Origin: Phaseolus vulgaris
Taxonomy: Eukaryota; Streptophyta; Magnoliopsida; Fabales; Fabaceae
DNA: 64,000 nt
Direction of reading: 5' to 3'
NCBI RefSeq assembly: GCF_000499845.2
Contig: NC_023755.2
Span: 29,148,217 to 29,212,216 of the forward strand
The notes under the pieces were generated by a model. The model did no database searches. It saw nothing but the letters and a program-made list of their open reading frames with translations, and was not told the DNA's origin. Positions 11,944 through 24,025 of this stretch are shown here, piece after piece (the stretch's first letter is position 1; every line of letters begins with the position of its first letter). Both the position numbers and the translations under genes were made by a program.

Positions 11944-12762
11944 TGTACCGCCCTGGTAGTCGGAAGTGATGACGTGGCATCAAGCTATTGTATAGGCGTG
12001 TTGATGGGACGCCTGACTGGCAGAAAGGAAGGAAGTCGGGGGGCTCGTGTAGTCGCCCAATTATTAAGTTGGCGTGCTCCGATCTCCATCATGCCTAAAC
12101 CGGCGGTCACCAAGTTGAGGATGAAGTCGCCAGATGTGAACCCAGGCGACCAAGTGATTAGAGATCGCCGAAACAAGGACATCGCCGAAGATGAAGGCAG
12201 GAGGTGCAGATCATGAAGGCGGCCGGCGAGACCACAGGGAAGGTGTGTACGAAGGCACCCGAACTCGCCATCCAGAAGAGATCACGCTCCAAGGCAACTA
12301 TGCACTGAGTAGTATCATGCATAAGTAACTTAGCCAAAGCAGAGCCAGAAGTAGCGCCCAAGTCAAGGATGCTCCGGATGAAGGCACGTGTACAGCTGGA
12401 TGCAAGCCACGTGTCCAGGTGTGTAACTGCCAGAAGAGAGAAAATGTTCAGGTATATAAGAGTTTCCCAACGAACTTCTGAGGTACGCACGTTCAGATTG
12501 TCTTCTTTACGCTTGTGAGTCTTGAGTATACTGAGAGAGAACATTACACGGTTCCTTGAGAGTTCTTGAGTGTTACTCTTAGTAATTGGTGGTTCAGTCG
12601 CTGACTTGGGCGTCGGAGCGTGATCAGCCGCAGCGGCGCCGTTCTGTTCTTTTGCAGGTTCTTGAGGTGAATCACGGTGAAAGACGGAGGCTGACACGGT
12701 GCACACGTCGATCCAAGTTTGACGAGGCAAAGCTCCAGCGTTCTGGTCAACAGGCAGGATCA
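11944..12762 (+). repeat. Tat-A 5' LTR
   Basis: Begins TGTACCGCCCTGG and ends CAGGCAGGATCA. It contains a TATA-like box at 12453-12460 and the conserved block CTGACTTGGGCGTCGGAGCG at 12601-12620. Same length as the 3' LTR (23202-24020). Confidence 0.96.
12453..12460 (+). promoter_or_regulatory. TATA box in Tat-A 5' LTR
   Basis: TATATAAG, followed by a pyrimidine-rich start-like stretch. It is conserved in all Tat-A and Tat-B LTRs, so it likely sets the U3/R boundary about 25-35 bp downstream. Confidence 0.7.
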
Positions 12763-12782
12763 TCAGGCGCCCACCGTGGGGC
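12763..12782 (+). other. Tat-A primer-binding-site region
   Basis: TCAGGCGCCCACCGTGGGGC abuts the LTR. Tat-B has the same block; LTR-D has TGGCGCCCACCGTGGGG two bases after its LTR. TGG at the start would pair with a tRNA CCA end; Tat-A and Tat-B have TCA there. I do not assign the tRNA. The leader up to the gag ATG (13174) holds no ORF I can support. Confidence 0.65.
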
Positions 12783-13173
12783 CGTGTAAAACCTGTTCCC
12801 ATCCACAGCGTGAGTTCTTGGAGGTTTCTGCAGTTTCTGTGTGGTTGTGTGCTGGTGCAACCATCGTCCGCAGTTCATCTAGGTTTTGTTCGGTAATTTC
12901 GCGTTTTCCACCGTTCGTTTGGGTTTTTGTTCGGTGAGGTGAAGTTTTCTGCTGATTGCGCGAGTTTCGATCGGTGAGATCTGAGTTCTTTGGCTCGTTT
13001 GGTTTTTCGTGGGAGAAGCATCGGTTTCTGGTGGAGTTGCAGGTTTCCGTGGAGGTTCGCTGTGTTCTTGAGGTTTCTTTCGAAGTTTCGCGAAGTTCTG
13101 ACCGATTGATCGCTGAATCGATCGTCTCTGGAGGAGGTGTTGTTCATTGCTCTCTGTGATTTGTCAAGTGTTC

Positions 13174-16100
13174 ATGAGAAAAATGAGAAGCAACCGTTCA
13201 AGTCCAGTTGCGCCCGTTGCTGCTGAAGGCGCCATGACTATGGCGCAGATGGTGGAAATCATGCGTTCGCTGCAGGCGAATGTGGAAGCCTCGCGCATAG
13301 AGCAAGCGAGAATGCACGAGGACTTGGTCGCCTCTCGGACCAGGAATGACGAGCTTAGCAGAGTGACTGAGGAACTGCGTCAAGCTCTTCAGGAGCAGCG
13401 AGGGCGTCCAGTCGCTGAAGAGGTCGCGCCGTCAACGCCGCCTCGCGTTTTTCCTATGCCTTTCGCCCAGGCGATTACCGACACGCCTATCCCTGCGAGT
13501 GTGGTACCTGTTAAGGCTGTTTTCACCGGCGTGGAGGATCCTGAGGCTCATCTCACCACGTTCCATACGCAGATGATGTTGTCAGGAGGATCAGACGCCG
13601 TGTACTGCAAGATGTTCGTGAGCACACTCCAGGGAACGGCGCTGGAATGGTTTGTGAGCCTGCCTACAGGTCACATAACCAACTTCCAACAGTTTTCAAA
13701 GATCTTCGTCGAGCAGTACATCGTGAACAAGGCACCGCCCAGGGTTTCTTATGACTTGTTCGACATAAGGCAGTATCAGGGAGAGTACCTCAGGGACTAC
13801 CTAAATCGTTTTGGGGCGTAGATGGTCCGATCGCCGGCCAAATATGAAGAAATGCTGGTCTACGCATTTAAGAAGGGCGTGCTGCCGGGACCATTCTGCG
13901 AAGCATTGATCAGGGCTCACCCTGCCACGTTTGCTGAGGTCAGGCGACTTGCGGTGGCCCACATCGCCGATGAGAGTGAGGTCGCCGAGAAAAGGGGAAG
14001 CGTGGCTCCCGCTAGGCCACGTGCCCAGACCAGGATCCAGCCACAGAGGGTGCTGGAGACAGCGGCGGCCAGGAGGGATCAGAGGACTCGCCATCCTTAC
14101 GATCCAAGGGCAGGGGCCAAGGGTGCCCTCAACCAGCACGCCGGGAGTACAATCGCCCGCTTAAGCACAAGTTTGTCATGGGATTGGCGGACCTGATCGC
14201 CATTCCCAATATATCAGCTAGGTTGAAAGCGCCCGAGAAGGTGGGCGACAAGGTGCTGGGACCAAAGCCGGACGCCTGGTGTGAGTTCCACCAGGGCTTT
14301 TGCCACACCGTGGATTCGTGCTTGGCTTTAGGATACCAGCTCGACGATCTGGTCAAGAGCGGGTTCCTAAACGACTACTTTCTGGACAGAAGGACGGGGG
14401 ACGCGTCGAGCTCCCAACCAGCAGGTGGAGAAGCTCAGCAGCACGAGATGCCTACCCACGGGGAAATCCACACCATTGCAGGGGGTTTCTCGGGTGGTGG
14501 ATGCACCGCGTCACAGAGGAAGAAGTACGCGAGGTCTGTGATGACGGTGGATATGTTTGAAGACCACTCGCCGGATGTGGACATTACGTTCACAAAGCAA
14601 GATCTTCGGGACGTTGTGCCTCATGACAACGACCTCATAGTCATCTCGCTGATCACAGCAGGAAGGAAGGTCCACAGGGTTCTGGTGGACCAAGGAAGCT
14701 CGGCAGACGTGATGTTCTGGCCGACTTTCACGCAGTTGGAGCTACCCCTTGACCAGCTGAGGCCCTATGGAGGGTGTTTGTATGGTTTCGCTGGTGACCA
14801 GGTGGAGGTCAGGGGGTACATTGAGTTGAGGACTACGTTTACAGATGAGGCGGGTTCGAGAACAGAGAAAATCAAGTACCTTGTCGTAAATGCTCCTTCA
14901 GCATACAACGTTCTGCTGGGAAGGCCCACGCTCAACAGAATAGGCGCTATACCGTCGACTCGGCACATGAAGGTGAAGTTGCCGTCTATGGAGGGGGTGG
15001 TGATCACCATCAAATCCGACCAGAAAGAAGCGAAGAAGTGCTATGAGAATAGCCTGAAGAACAAGAGGTCGGTGAGTTAACCACCCCGCCTCCTGGTGTG
15101 AAGCCCAGATCGACGGTAATGGAAGAGACCGCCGAAAGTGACGTGGTGATGGTGGATGCTGAGCTGGGGGAGCAGAATGCCGGTCTGGAGGAAGAAGAGG
15201 CGAGGAATCGCCCTGAGGAAGCGAGGGAGCTGGGAATCGCCAGGGCGGTGATCGCCAGAGAAACCAGGCCAAAACCCGTCGAGCAGTGGCTTGAAAGAGA
15301 GATTGGGGGAAAGATCTTCAAGCTGGGAAGATCTCTGGAGGTTGAGCTCCAGGACCAGATCGCCAAGGTGATAGAGCGGCATCTGGATGCGTTTGCATGG
15401 TCCGCTTCGGACATGCCCGGGATCGATCCCGATTTCCTGTGCCATCATTTGGCGATGGACAATCAGGTCAGACCGGTACGCCAGAGGAGAAGGAAGTTCA
15501 ACGAGGAGAGGAGGCAGGCGATTAGAGACGAAACACAAAAACTCCTTGCTGCAGGCCATATCCGGGAGGTGCAGTACCCTGATTGGCTGGCCAATGTCGT
15601 CTTGATGAAGAAGAGCAATGGGAAATGGCGCATGTGCGTCGATTTCACTGATCTAAACAAGGCTTGCCCAAAGGATTCGTATCCTTTGCCAAGCATAGAC
15701 GCCCTGGTGGACAGTGCTGCAGGGTGTAAGTTGCTGAGTTTTCTGGATGCCTTCTCGGGGTATAACCAGATCAAGATGCATCCCATGGATGAAGAGAAGA
15801 CTGCCTTCGTGACTGAGAGATCGTGCTACTGCTACAAGGTGATGCCTTTTGGGCTGAAGAACGCGGGGGCCACGTACCAGAGGTTGATGGATCGAGTACT
15901 TGCACCAATGCTGGGAAGGAATGTGCAAGCGTACGTGGATGACATGGTCGTGACCTCGCCAGAGAAAAGCAAGCACGTTGCGGACTTGGAGGAGTTGTTC
16001 ACCACGATCGCCAAGTTTAGGTTGAAGCTGAATCCTGAGAAGTGCATCTTTGGCGTGGAGGCTGGGAAGTTCTTGGGTTTCCTCTTGACTGAGAGAGGAA

Positions 16101-18589
16101 TAGAAGCCAACCCTGATAAGTGTGCCGCCATTTTGGCGATGAGAAGCCCGACCACTGTGAAGGAAGTACAACAGCTTACAGGTCGGATGGCTGCCCTGTC
16201 TCGCTTCGTGTCGGCTAGCGGAGAGAAGAGCCACCCATATTTCCAGTGTTTAAGGCGGAATAACAAATTTGCCTGGACGAAGGAGTGTGAGGAAGCCTTC
16301 GTCAAGCTGAAGGAGTATCTGGCGAGCCCGCCGGTTTTCTGTAAACCGCTGGTGGGGACCCCTCTCAGGTTGTATTTTGCTGTAACTGAGAGGGCGGTGA
16401 GTGCGGTGCTCGCCTAGGACCAAGATCAGGCTCAAAAGCCTATTTATTTTGTTAGTAAGGTGCTGCAGGGCCCCGAAACGAGGCATTAGGCCCTGGAGAA
16501 GGCTGCACTGGCAGTAGTCTTTTCGGCGAGGAGGTTACGCCACTATTTCCATAGCTTCACGATACTGGTGATGACCGACCTGCCCATCCAGAAGGTCTTG
16601 AAGAAGCCCGATGTTGCGGGGAGGATGGTGAAGTGGGCAGTGGAGCTGTCGGAGTTTGATATTAAGTATGAGCCCCGAGGTCCGATCAAGGGGCAGATCT
16701 TCGCAGACTTCGTGGTCGAGCTCTCATCTGAAGCGACACGAGTTGAAGGGAATGATTTTCGTTGGGTGCTTTCAGTGGACGGATCGTCGAACCAGCAGGG
16801 TAACGGTGCTGGAGTCATCTTGGAGGGACCCAACGGCGTGCTGATCGAACAATCTTTGAGGTTTGCCTTCAAGGCCAGCAATAATCAAGCAGAATATGAG
16901 GCGCTGATCGCCGGTATCTTGCTGGCTAAGGAGATTGGAGCCAGGGTGCTGATGGCTAAGAGTGACTCGCTGTTAGTCACGGGGCAAGTAACAGGCGAGT
17001 TCCAGGCTAAAGATCCACAAATGGCGGCTTACCTGGAGTATGTACAGGAATTGAAGAGTTCCTTTGTCTCCTTTGAAGTGGTGCATGTGCCCAGAGAGCA
17101 GAATGCCTGAGCTGACTTGCTAGCCAAGCTCGCCAGTTCAGGCAAGGGGGGTAGGCAGAGGACGGTGATTCAAGAAACTCTGAAGACGCCGAGAGCATTT
17201 GTGGCAGATCACCTGGTTCTTCAGATAAGCAAGTCGACGGAGAAAGCGGCGAGGAGTCACAGATCCTTGACTCAAGAAACCTTGAGATGGCCGAGAATAA
17301 GAGCATGTCGGGGGGAGAGGGTGAACATGACGCAGGTCTGCGCTACGCATGAGCCAGACACCTGGGTAACGCAGTACAAGCGGTGCCTGGCGGATGGCCT
17401 CCTCCCGCTGGATCCGCTAGAGGCTAGGAAGATAAAGAAGAATTCTAGCAAGTTCACAATGATTGATGGCGAGCTGTACAGGTTTGGGTTCATTCACCCA
17501 CTCCTGGAATGTGTGCATGGCGAGAAATGTACAAGAATCATGGCAGAGCTCCATGAAGGGATATGCGGAAGCCACGTTGGGGGTCGAGCTCTGGCCGCAA
17601 GGACTCTCCGTGCAGGTTACTACTGGCCAACAATGAGAGAAGATTGCAAGAAGTATGCGCAGTGCTGCTAGCAATGCCAGCAGCACGCTGACTGGCACAA
17701 GGCGCCTCCCGAGGAGTTGAAGTCGATTTACAGCCCTTGGCCGTTTCATACATGGGGAATCGACATCCTGGGACCATTCCCGCTGGCGATCAGGTAGATG
17801 AGGTACTTGGTGGTGGCGATTGAATATTTCACCAAGTGGATCGAAGCAGAACCAGTGGCCCAGATCACCGCACACAAGATCGAGGGTTTCGTGTGGAAAA
17901 ACATTGTGTGCCGGTTTGGTGTGCCCAAGCGCCTGGTGTCGGACAATGGGACTCAGTTTGCAAGTCACCTGTTGAAGAAGTTGTGCGAAGGGGTGGGAAT
18001 TCAACAAGTATTTGCATCCGTCGAGCACCCTCAGACGAATGGCCAAGTAGAGTCAGCCAATCGGGTGCTGCTGAGAGGGTTGAAGAGAAGGCTAGAGAAA
18101 GCCAAAGGAAGTTGGGCTGAGGAGGTACCCCGTATAGTCTGGGCGTACCACACCACCGAGCAGTCAGGAACCCATGAGACCCCGTTCAGCCTGGTCTATG
18201 GATGCGACACAATGATTCCAGTAGAAATCCAAGAGAGCTCGCCGAGATTCCAGAACTTTGTAGCGGAAGACTCGAATGAGGAAAGAAGGCTGAATCTGGA
18301 TTTGCTGGATGAGGTCAGGGAGGAGGCGAGATTGAAAGCTGAGGCGGTGAAGAGAAGGATTGAACGAAGGTATAACTCGAAGGTGATGCCAAGACAATTC
18401 AGAGAGGGCGACCTGGTGATGAGAAAGGCCCACCAGTACGAGATGGAGAATAAGCTGTCACCTAAGTGGACGGGACCGTTCAGAATAACCGAGGCGCTCG
18501 GGAACGGCGCCTACCGCTTAGAGACGTTGGAAGGAGGGGCGATTCCTCGCACTTGGAACGCCACGCACCTCAAGTTATATTACAGTTAA
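13174..18589 (+). pseudogene. Tat-A gag-pol, many stops and frameshifts
   Basis: One reading frame originally. Order: gag (13174-~14520) with a capsid-like region and a CX2HX4HX4C knuckle (WCEFHQGFCHTVDSC); protease with DQGSSAD near 14690; RT with FSGYNQ and YVDD near 15930; a degenerate gypsy-type RNase H; a second RNase H beginning WVLSVDGSS near 16765; integrase with an HHCC-type finger (~17550-17690) and a DDE core (~17755-18060, VSDNGTQF, NGQVESANR). Nonsense codons relative to Tat-B: 13819, 16415, 16487, 17108, 17669 and 17795. Frameshifts lie in the gag basic linker (~14120-14180) and near 15078, where about 7 bp are missing. The ATG at 13174 (MRKMRS) matches the Tat-B start; the frame is open upstream but with no ATG. 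Confidence 0.95.
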
Positions 18590-19996
18590 GAACTTTGTAA
18601 GTAAAGACAAACACGAAGTTATATTACAATGCTTCTGTTAAAACAGTTTGGAGGGGGCACTCTTTTTTCCCTAAGGAGGGTTTTTAATGAGGCCACCCAA
18701 TAAAGAAGAGTTTTCAAAGTTTAAAGTGTTTCAGATTGCATGCGTGTTGTTTTTCGAAAGTTTTGAAGAAAGACCTTGTCACTTGTATGTGATTTAAGGC
18801 AAGTAGGAGTTATGTTGCATGCTTTCTAAAAAGTTTCTAAGTCCCCATCGTCTTTCGGCGATTGGCGGCATCAGTTAAAGTTAAAGTCCTCATCGTCTTT
18901 CGGCGATCGGAGGCACCAGTTAAAGTTAAAGTTAAAGTCCTTATCGTCTTTCGGCGATCGGAGGCACCAGTTAAAAGACCTCAACGCCCTCGCGCGTCCT
19001 GAGGCGAGATAAAGACCTCCTCGCCGTCGAGCGAGTGTAGGCGAGGAAGAGTAAAAAGTCCTCAGTGCTTCCAGAGGAGAGAAGATGTAGCCTCTGGGGC
19101 AATGTAGAGGCACCAGTGAAAAGTCCTCAGTGTTTCTTGGGGAGAGAAGATGTAACCCCTGGGGCAATGTAGAGGCACCAGCAAAAAAGTCCTCAGTGTT
19201 TCTGGGGGGGAGAAGATGTAACCCCTGGGGCAATGTAGAGGCACGAGTTAAAGACCTTCTCGCCGATGAGCGAGTTCAGGCTAGTTAAAGACCTTCTCGC
19301 CGATGAGCGAGTTCAGGCGAGTTAAAGACCTTCTCGCTGATTAGCGAGTTCAGGCAAGATAAAATCCTTCTCGTCTCGAACGAGTTCAGGTGTGGTGTAA
19401 AGGGTGGAAGAAGTTTGGAGGGTGGCTAAGATAGGTTCGAAGAGAACGCCTAGCCACCCGGTCTTTTGTTCTGAAGCCCAGGGAGGTAGAGAAGGATCCG
19501 AAAGGCGCCTCTACCCCCAGATAAAGGAACAATGGCCAAGTTGTGAAGACAAGAGGAAGCTGGTGTCGCCAAGAGTCTTTGGCGACCAGGAGAAATTCAC
19601 GCGATGGCGAGAAAGTGAAGACCCGTTTCAATAAGGCAGATCAGATGAGCTGTGTCTTAAGCCATTATTTGGGTCGAAGTTCGTTATTTGAAGAGCGATT
19701 TCACGCTAAGGTTCATTACCTTGAGGTTACAAGTTGTTAGAGTGTTTTTATCCGAAAATCGGTGGTTCGAAGCAGCTAAGTATACAATTGCGCTTACGAA
19801 GTTACTAAGTTAATTTCATTGAAGTAAATTATACAAGGAGAGATAAAGCAGACAGAGAAGTTATAAGAAGAAGTACAAAGACTTTATCATAAAGTAAACA
19901 CCAGTTCAGAATACATGTACAAGAAAAGAGAAAGTTTATTACAAGGTACGTATGTCTAAAGGAGAAAGCGTAAGAATCGTGGATGGAGGGAAGCAA
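18590..19996. other. Tat-A 3' region between pol and the antisense gene
   Basis: After the pol stop comes a block shared with Tat-B and Tat-C around a GGGGGCACTC..TTTCCCT..AGGGTTTTT motif (~18650-18690). That motif can fold (AAGGAGGG against TTTCCCT) and may be a terminator or poly-A context. Tandem repeats follow. No coding frame is supported. Confidence 0.7.
18841..19395 (+). repeat. Degenerate tandem repeats, Tat-A 3' region
   Basis: Three related unit types occur in series: units around TCATCGTCTTTCGGCGAT (~45 bp, three copies), units of about 64 bp around GGAGAGAAGATGTA..CCTGGGGCAATGTAGAGGCA (three copies), and units of about 40 bp around CTCGCCGATGAGCGAGTTCAGGC (three to four copies). 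Many units carry a small inverted repeat such as CTCGC..GCGAG. The same repeat types occur in Tat-B. Confidence 0.9.
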
Positions 19997-22608
19997 TCAG
20001 TCTTCAGAAGGAACAACCTTCCCGTCCACCACCTCGTTGTTGAGAGACACCATGGAAAGATCCAAGTCGGGGTACAGGCAGGCGAATTGTTCCCGAGCAG
20101 CCTCGAATCCAGCAGCGAGAATCTGGGCAGAGCTCAGCTCAAGTTCTTCAATCTGTTTCTTTAGCCCCTCGTTCTGCTGCTTCAGCTCTTCAGCTTGTTT
20201 CTTGAGTTCTTCAATTGTTTCCCGTGCTTGAAGAAGGTCTTCAGTAACCTTCTTGGATTCTGCCTGCGCCTGGGCCAGCTGTGTGGTGATCTTCCCATGC
20301 TCCTCTTTGGCCTCGGCGAGCTTGGCCATGGTGTCGTCTCTCTCCTTCTCAACCTTCCCCAAGAAGACCTCCCGATCGGCTGACCTTTTCTCGAGGTTCT
20401 TTACCTTGGCGGCGTCTGCTTTGATCAACGCCTCCAGGTCAGCCACTTTGACGCGATATGGTACCAGCTTGCTCTCCAGCTCAATCTTCTCTTGAGCTAA
20501 GAGCTGCACCTTATGGCGTAGATCGGTGGCCTCCTTGCGTGCCACCCGAGGCTCAGTGCTCATAGCATCTTCCACTCGGGAGTGATCGATCTCGGCGAGC
20601 GTTAGATTGCAGGATAACCTCTCCGCCTCAATCCTTATGGTGCGATTCTCCGCTCGGAGTGAGAAGATGTCATCCTGGAGCTTCTTGGTGGAACTCTCCA
20701 CAGCTTTGGATATGATGGAGGGGAAATCCTCCGCCATCATCTTCAGTTTTGCTGAGAAGGGCTCCCACACCCTTTTGACCTCAAGAGAGAGGCTTGCTTG
20801 TGGAGGCACCGGGGGGGCTTGTTGTTGGTTCTCGCCGCCACCTTCTTGAGTTGGTTGTTCAATGAGTGCTTCTTGGCGTGGTGGCGACGACGGGGATTCA
20901 GTGATAATGATAGGCGAATTATGAGCGCCTTCATCCCCGCCTGGTGCGGCATTTGCGGTTGAGGTGTTTGAAGGAGGACCCCCTCCAGCTGATACATAGG
21001 GCGTGGAGGCGCTCGGGGGGTTCTCCATGAAGTTGGCTTCGGCGGCCTCAACCACAGGAAGTGCGGATGCCAGAGGAACTGCTTGGACTGGCGAGGTGGG
21101 AGCTGGGGCAGGAAGCAGTGTTGGAGGTGGAGCTGGTGTGGAAGGTGGTGTTGATGTTGGAAGAGGAGGTGGAGCAGATGGTGAAGAAGGCGCCACCCTC
21201 TTCCTCTTGGTGATAAGGCCATCTTCAGTCGCCTCATCGTCTGCTTCGTCATCCTCTTGGACCACCTGAGGGGTTTTCCTCTTTGGCTTCCTGAGGATGA
21301 GCTTTTTGCGCTGATTGGCGGGCTGGGCCTCGGAAGGAGCTGGGCCTTTGGGGGGCGATCTGCCCTGTGCAGCGGCGATCTCCACCACTGAGTTTGGCAC
21401 GGTTTGGGAACCCGACGCCAACCCATGGGTTCGGGCGAGTGCCCTCAACTCAGCCAGCTTTCCCTTGCCCAACATGAGGTCTGCATAATGCAAAGGAACA
21501 TGGGTCAGCTTAGAGAGAAAGAAAAACGCATAAGTCAGTATGCAAGAAAAGCAGATAAGTGGTGCAGAAAATAAAACCAAAGTCTTGTGCACGGCAGACA
21601 AGACGCCCAGCAACAGTTAACAGAGGAATGGCACAAGGCAAAGACTTAAACGTTGAAGCACTAACCTATGCGAGTCTCGAGTTGATCTTCGAAGAACTCG
21701 AAGGAGATGAGCGCAGTGGTAAGGAAAGTGATGTTGAGATCTGCCACGCTCTTCCAGAAGAGGCACAGATCTTTGTCCAAGGCTCCCATGTTGTCGGGGC
21801 TCCTTGGCCTCCTGAAGCTTCCCATGGACTCTTTATTCCCCTTGTTTACCCAATACAAGGGGAAGCCGTCGAGCAGCGAGGCGTCCTTGTCGTTTGGGCG
21901 CACCTGGACAAACTTGCCTTTCCAATCCTTGTAGGATTGCTGGAAGATAGAGAAGATCGACCTTCCAGCAATCCCGTTCAGACTCACCCACAGGCGATCT
22001 CCCGGGTGTTTAGCTTCAAACAAGAAGAGAAAAACGTCCACTGACGCTGGCAGTCCCAGATGTGCGCACATGATTTGGAACGCCCGCACGAATGCCCAGC
22101 TGTTGGGATGGAGCTGGGCGGCGGCGATGTCGAGCTCGGTAAGTAGCTCCCTTTCAAAACGAGTGAAGGGAAACCTAAGTTTCACCTTCTTGAACAGGGT
22201 GGTGTATACGAAGCAGAACAACCCGTCGTTGTTCCCTTTATCGTCGGCGCACACTGGCACGTCGGGGGGGCAAGGTAGCACCATCATCTTGTCGTCATGC
22301 TCCTTGTGGAACGACAGGTGAGGCTCGTCCCCTTTCTTCAATCGAAGAACTGCCCCAGCAGAGTTTACTGAGGAGGTTTCCTTCAACAAGGTCGGGGTGG
22401 CCCATGGGTATAATTTTTTGAAGTCTGGGGAAGGAACGGAGGCTCCTCCGGCGACAGGTGGAGTAGCCTGAGCCAGGTTAGGGCGGGAGGTTGCAGGCCT
22501 CTCAGCCTGGGAAGAAGAAGCACCAGGTGCTCGCGGTGGGTTGTGAGCTTGAGATGAAGGGTTTCGTGACGAGGGAGGAGGATTTGGGGTGATCTTTGAG
22601 CGAGCCAT
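19997..22608 (-). CDS. Tat-A antisense gene, two coding exons, 808 aa
   Basis: Exon with the start: 22608-21666; intron 21665-21481 (185 bp, AG|GTTAGT..GCAG); second exon 21480-19997. The join keeps the frame and gives 808 residues with no stop. Residues ~1-60 are Pro/Ser/Gln-rich. Residues ~60-315 form a conserved globular region (FERELLTEL, QLHPNSWAF, FLFLFEAKHPGDRLW, WKGKFVQV) like the 'putative gypsy type transposon' (Transposase_28) family. The middle is basic then Pro-rich; residues ~530-770 are a long coiled coil; the C-terminus has the conserved EQFACLYPDLDLSMVSLNNE block. It converges on gag-pol and its promoter must lie inside the element near 23000. Extra antisense ORFs are known in Tat elements; the function is unknown. 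Unlike gag-pol in the same copy, it is intact. Confidence 0.85.
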
Positions 22609-22616
22609 CGCGGAAA

Positions 22617-23187
22617 CTGCAAAGGAAAAGGAAAAGAAAAGGTGATCAGGGTTCGCAGAGGCTGACTCGATCGTGAAAGAAGGGTGAAAAACGAACGAAC
22701 AAAGGTTCGTTGTAACGAAGACGAAGCCCTAAGTTACGAGAAAGGAGAAATAGAAGAAACAGCCCACAGCGTATGCACCAGACAGTTAATGGATGATGTG
22801 AATCGGTTAAAATGCAGGAAAAATCAGCAGAAGAAGTAAAAGGAGTACCTTTTTATGATCGGAAGAGCGATGAAGGAAGTTGAGGATTCAGGAGGATGAA
22901 GAGCGTCGTGAGCTTTTGCAGAAGAAGCTTGAACCGTTTGAGAAAGCAAGAAAGTGATGGAACAGTAGAAGTGAAATGGGTTTAAGGGTTTTTCGAATGG
23001 GTTTTGGAAGCGCAAACGACAATTAAAGGTAACCGTTGATGAAGCCACGTGTCGAGCGATTGGAGGAGTGTTTGGTGGAGCGTCAAGAAAGCAGAAAGTA
23101 CAACCGTTTGGAATTCTGCGCCAGCGCCACGTAGATCGGTATTGATGTGACTCCTTTAGTCTTTTCGCTGGACAAGTCTTCGCTTAA
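22617..23187 (-). promoter_or_regulatory. Tat-A antisense gene 5'UTR intron and promoter region
   Basis: On the minus strand a donor (AAG|GTACTC, intron from 22848) and an acceptor (TTTGCAG, to 22617) define a 232-bp intron ending 8 bp before the antisense ATG. Tat-B has an intron of exactly the same length at the same place. The exon upstream (22849 to ~23000) is pyrimidine-rich on the minus strand. The promoter is inferred to lie between there and the polypurine tract. Confidence 0.65.
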
Positions 23188-23201
23188 GACTGGGGGGCTT
23201 G
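23188..23201 (+). other. Tat-A polypurine tract
   Basis: GACTGGGGGGCTTG directly abuts the 3' LTR TGTACC. This is the expected place for plus-strand priming. Tat-B has the same tract. Confidence 0.85.
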
Positions 23202-24020
23202 TGTACCGCCCTGGTAGTCGAAAGTGATGACGTGGCATCAAGCTATTGTATAGGCGTGTTGATGGGACGCCTGGCTGGCAGAAGGGAAGGAAGCCGGGGG
23301 GCTCGTGTAGTCGCCCGATTATTAAGTTGGCGTGCTCCGATCTCCATCATTGCTAAACCGGCGGTCACCAAGTTGAGGATGAAGTTGCCAGATGTGAACC
23401 CAGGCGACCAAGTGATTAGAGATCGCCGAAACAAGGACATCGCCGAAGATGAAGGCAGGAGGTGCAGATCATGAAGGCGGCCGGCGAGACCACAAGGAAG
23501 GTGTGTACGAAGGCACCCGAACTCGCCATCCAGAAGAGATCACGCTCCAAGACAACTATGCAATGAGTAGTATCATGCATAAGTAACTTAGCCAAAGGAG
23601 AGCCAGAAGTAGCGCCCAAGTCAAGGATGCTCCAGATGAAGGCACGTGTACAGCTGGATGCAAGCCACGTGTCCAGGTGTGTAACTGCCAGGAGAGAGAA
23701 AGTGTCCAGGTATATAAGAGTTTCCCAACGAACTTCTGAGGTACGCACGTTCAGATTGTCTTCTTTACGCTTGCGAGTCTTGAGTATACTGAGAGAGAAC
23801 ATTACACGGTTCCTTGAGAGTTCTTGAGTGTTACTCTTAGTAATTGGTGGTTTAGTCGCTGACTTGGGCGTCGGAGCGTGATCGGCCGCAGCGGCGCCGT
23901 TCTGTTCTTTTGCAGGTTCTTGAGGTGAATCACGGTGAAAGACGGAGGCTGACACGGCGCACACGTCGATCCAAGTTTGACGAGGCAAAGCTCCAGCGTT
24001 CTGGTCAACAGGCAGGATCA
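23202..24020 (+). repeat. Tat-A 3' LTR
   Basis: 819 bp, TGTACC..GGATCA, followed by the target duplication AGTTT (24021-24025). TATA-like box at 23711-23718; conserved block at 23859-23878. Confidence 0.96.
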
Positions 24021-24025
24021 AGTTT
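24021..24025. repeat. Target-site duplication AGTTT, right of Tat-A
   Basis: Exact match to 11939-11943. Confidence 0.95.

Larger units (their letters stand above)
11944..24020 (+). mobile_element. Tat-A: complete Ty3/gypsy Tat-type retrotransposon
   Basis: LTRs of 819 bp each (TGTACC..GATCA) flank a primer-site region, gag-pol, a repeat-rich 3' region, an antisense two-coding-exon gene and a polypurine tract. By eye the LTRs differ at about 20 positions (~2.4%), so the insertion is clearly older than Tat-B. Tat assignment rests on the two RNase H domains in pol and the antisense extra ORF between pol and the 3' LTR, both described for this lineage. gag-pol is dead; the antisense frame is open. 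Confidence 0.95.

Noticed and set aside
20743..21426. 227-codon minus-strand frame inside Tat-A
   Set aside because: Alternate frame of the Pro-rich linker of the antisense gene; His/Pro-rich noise.
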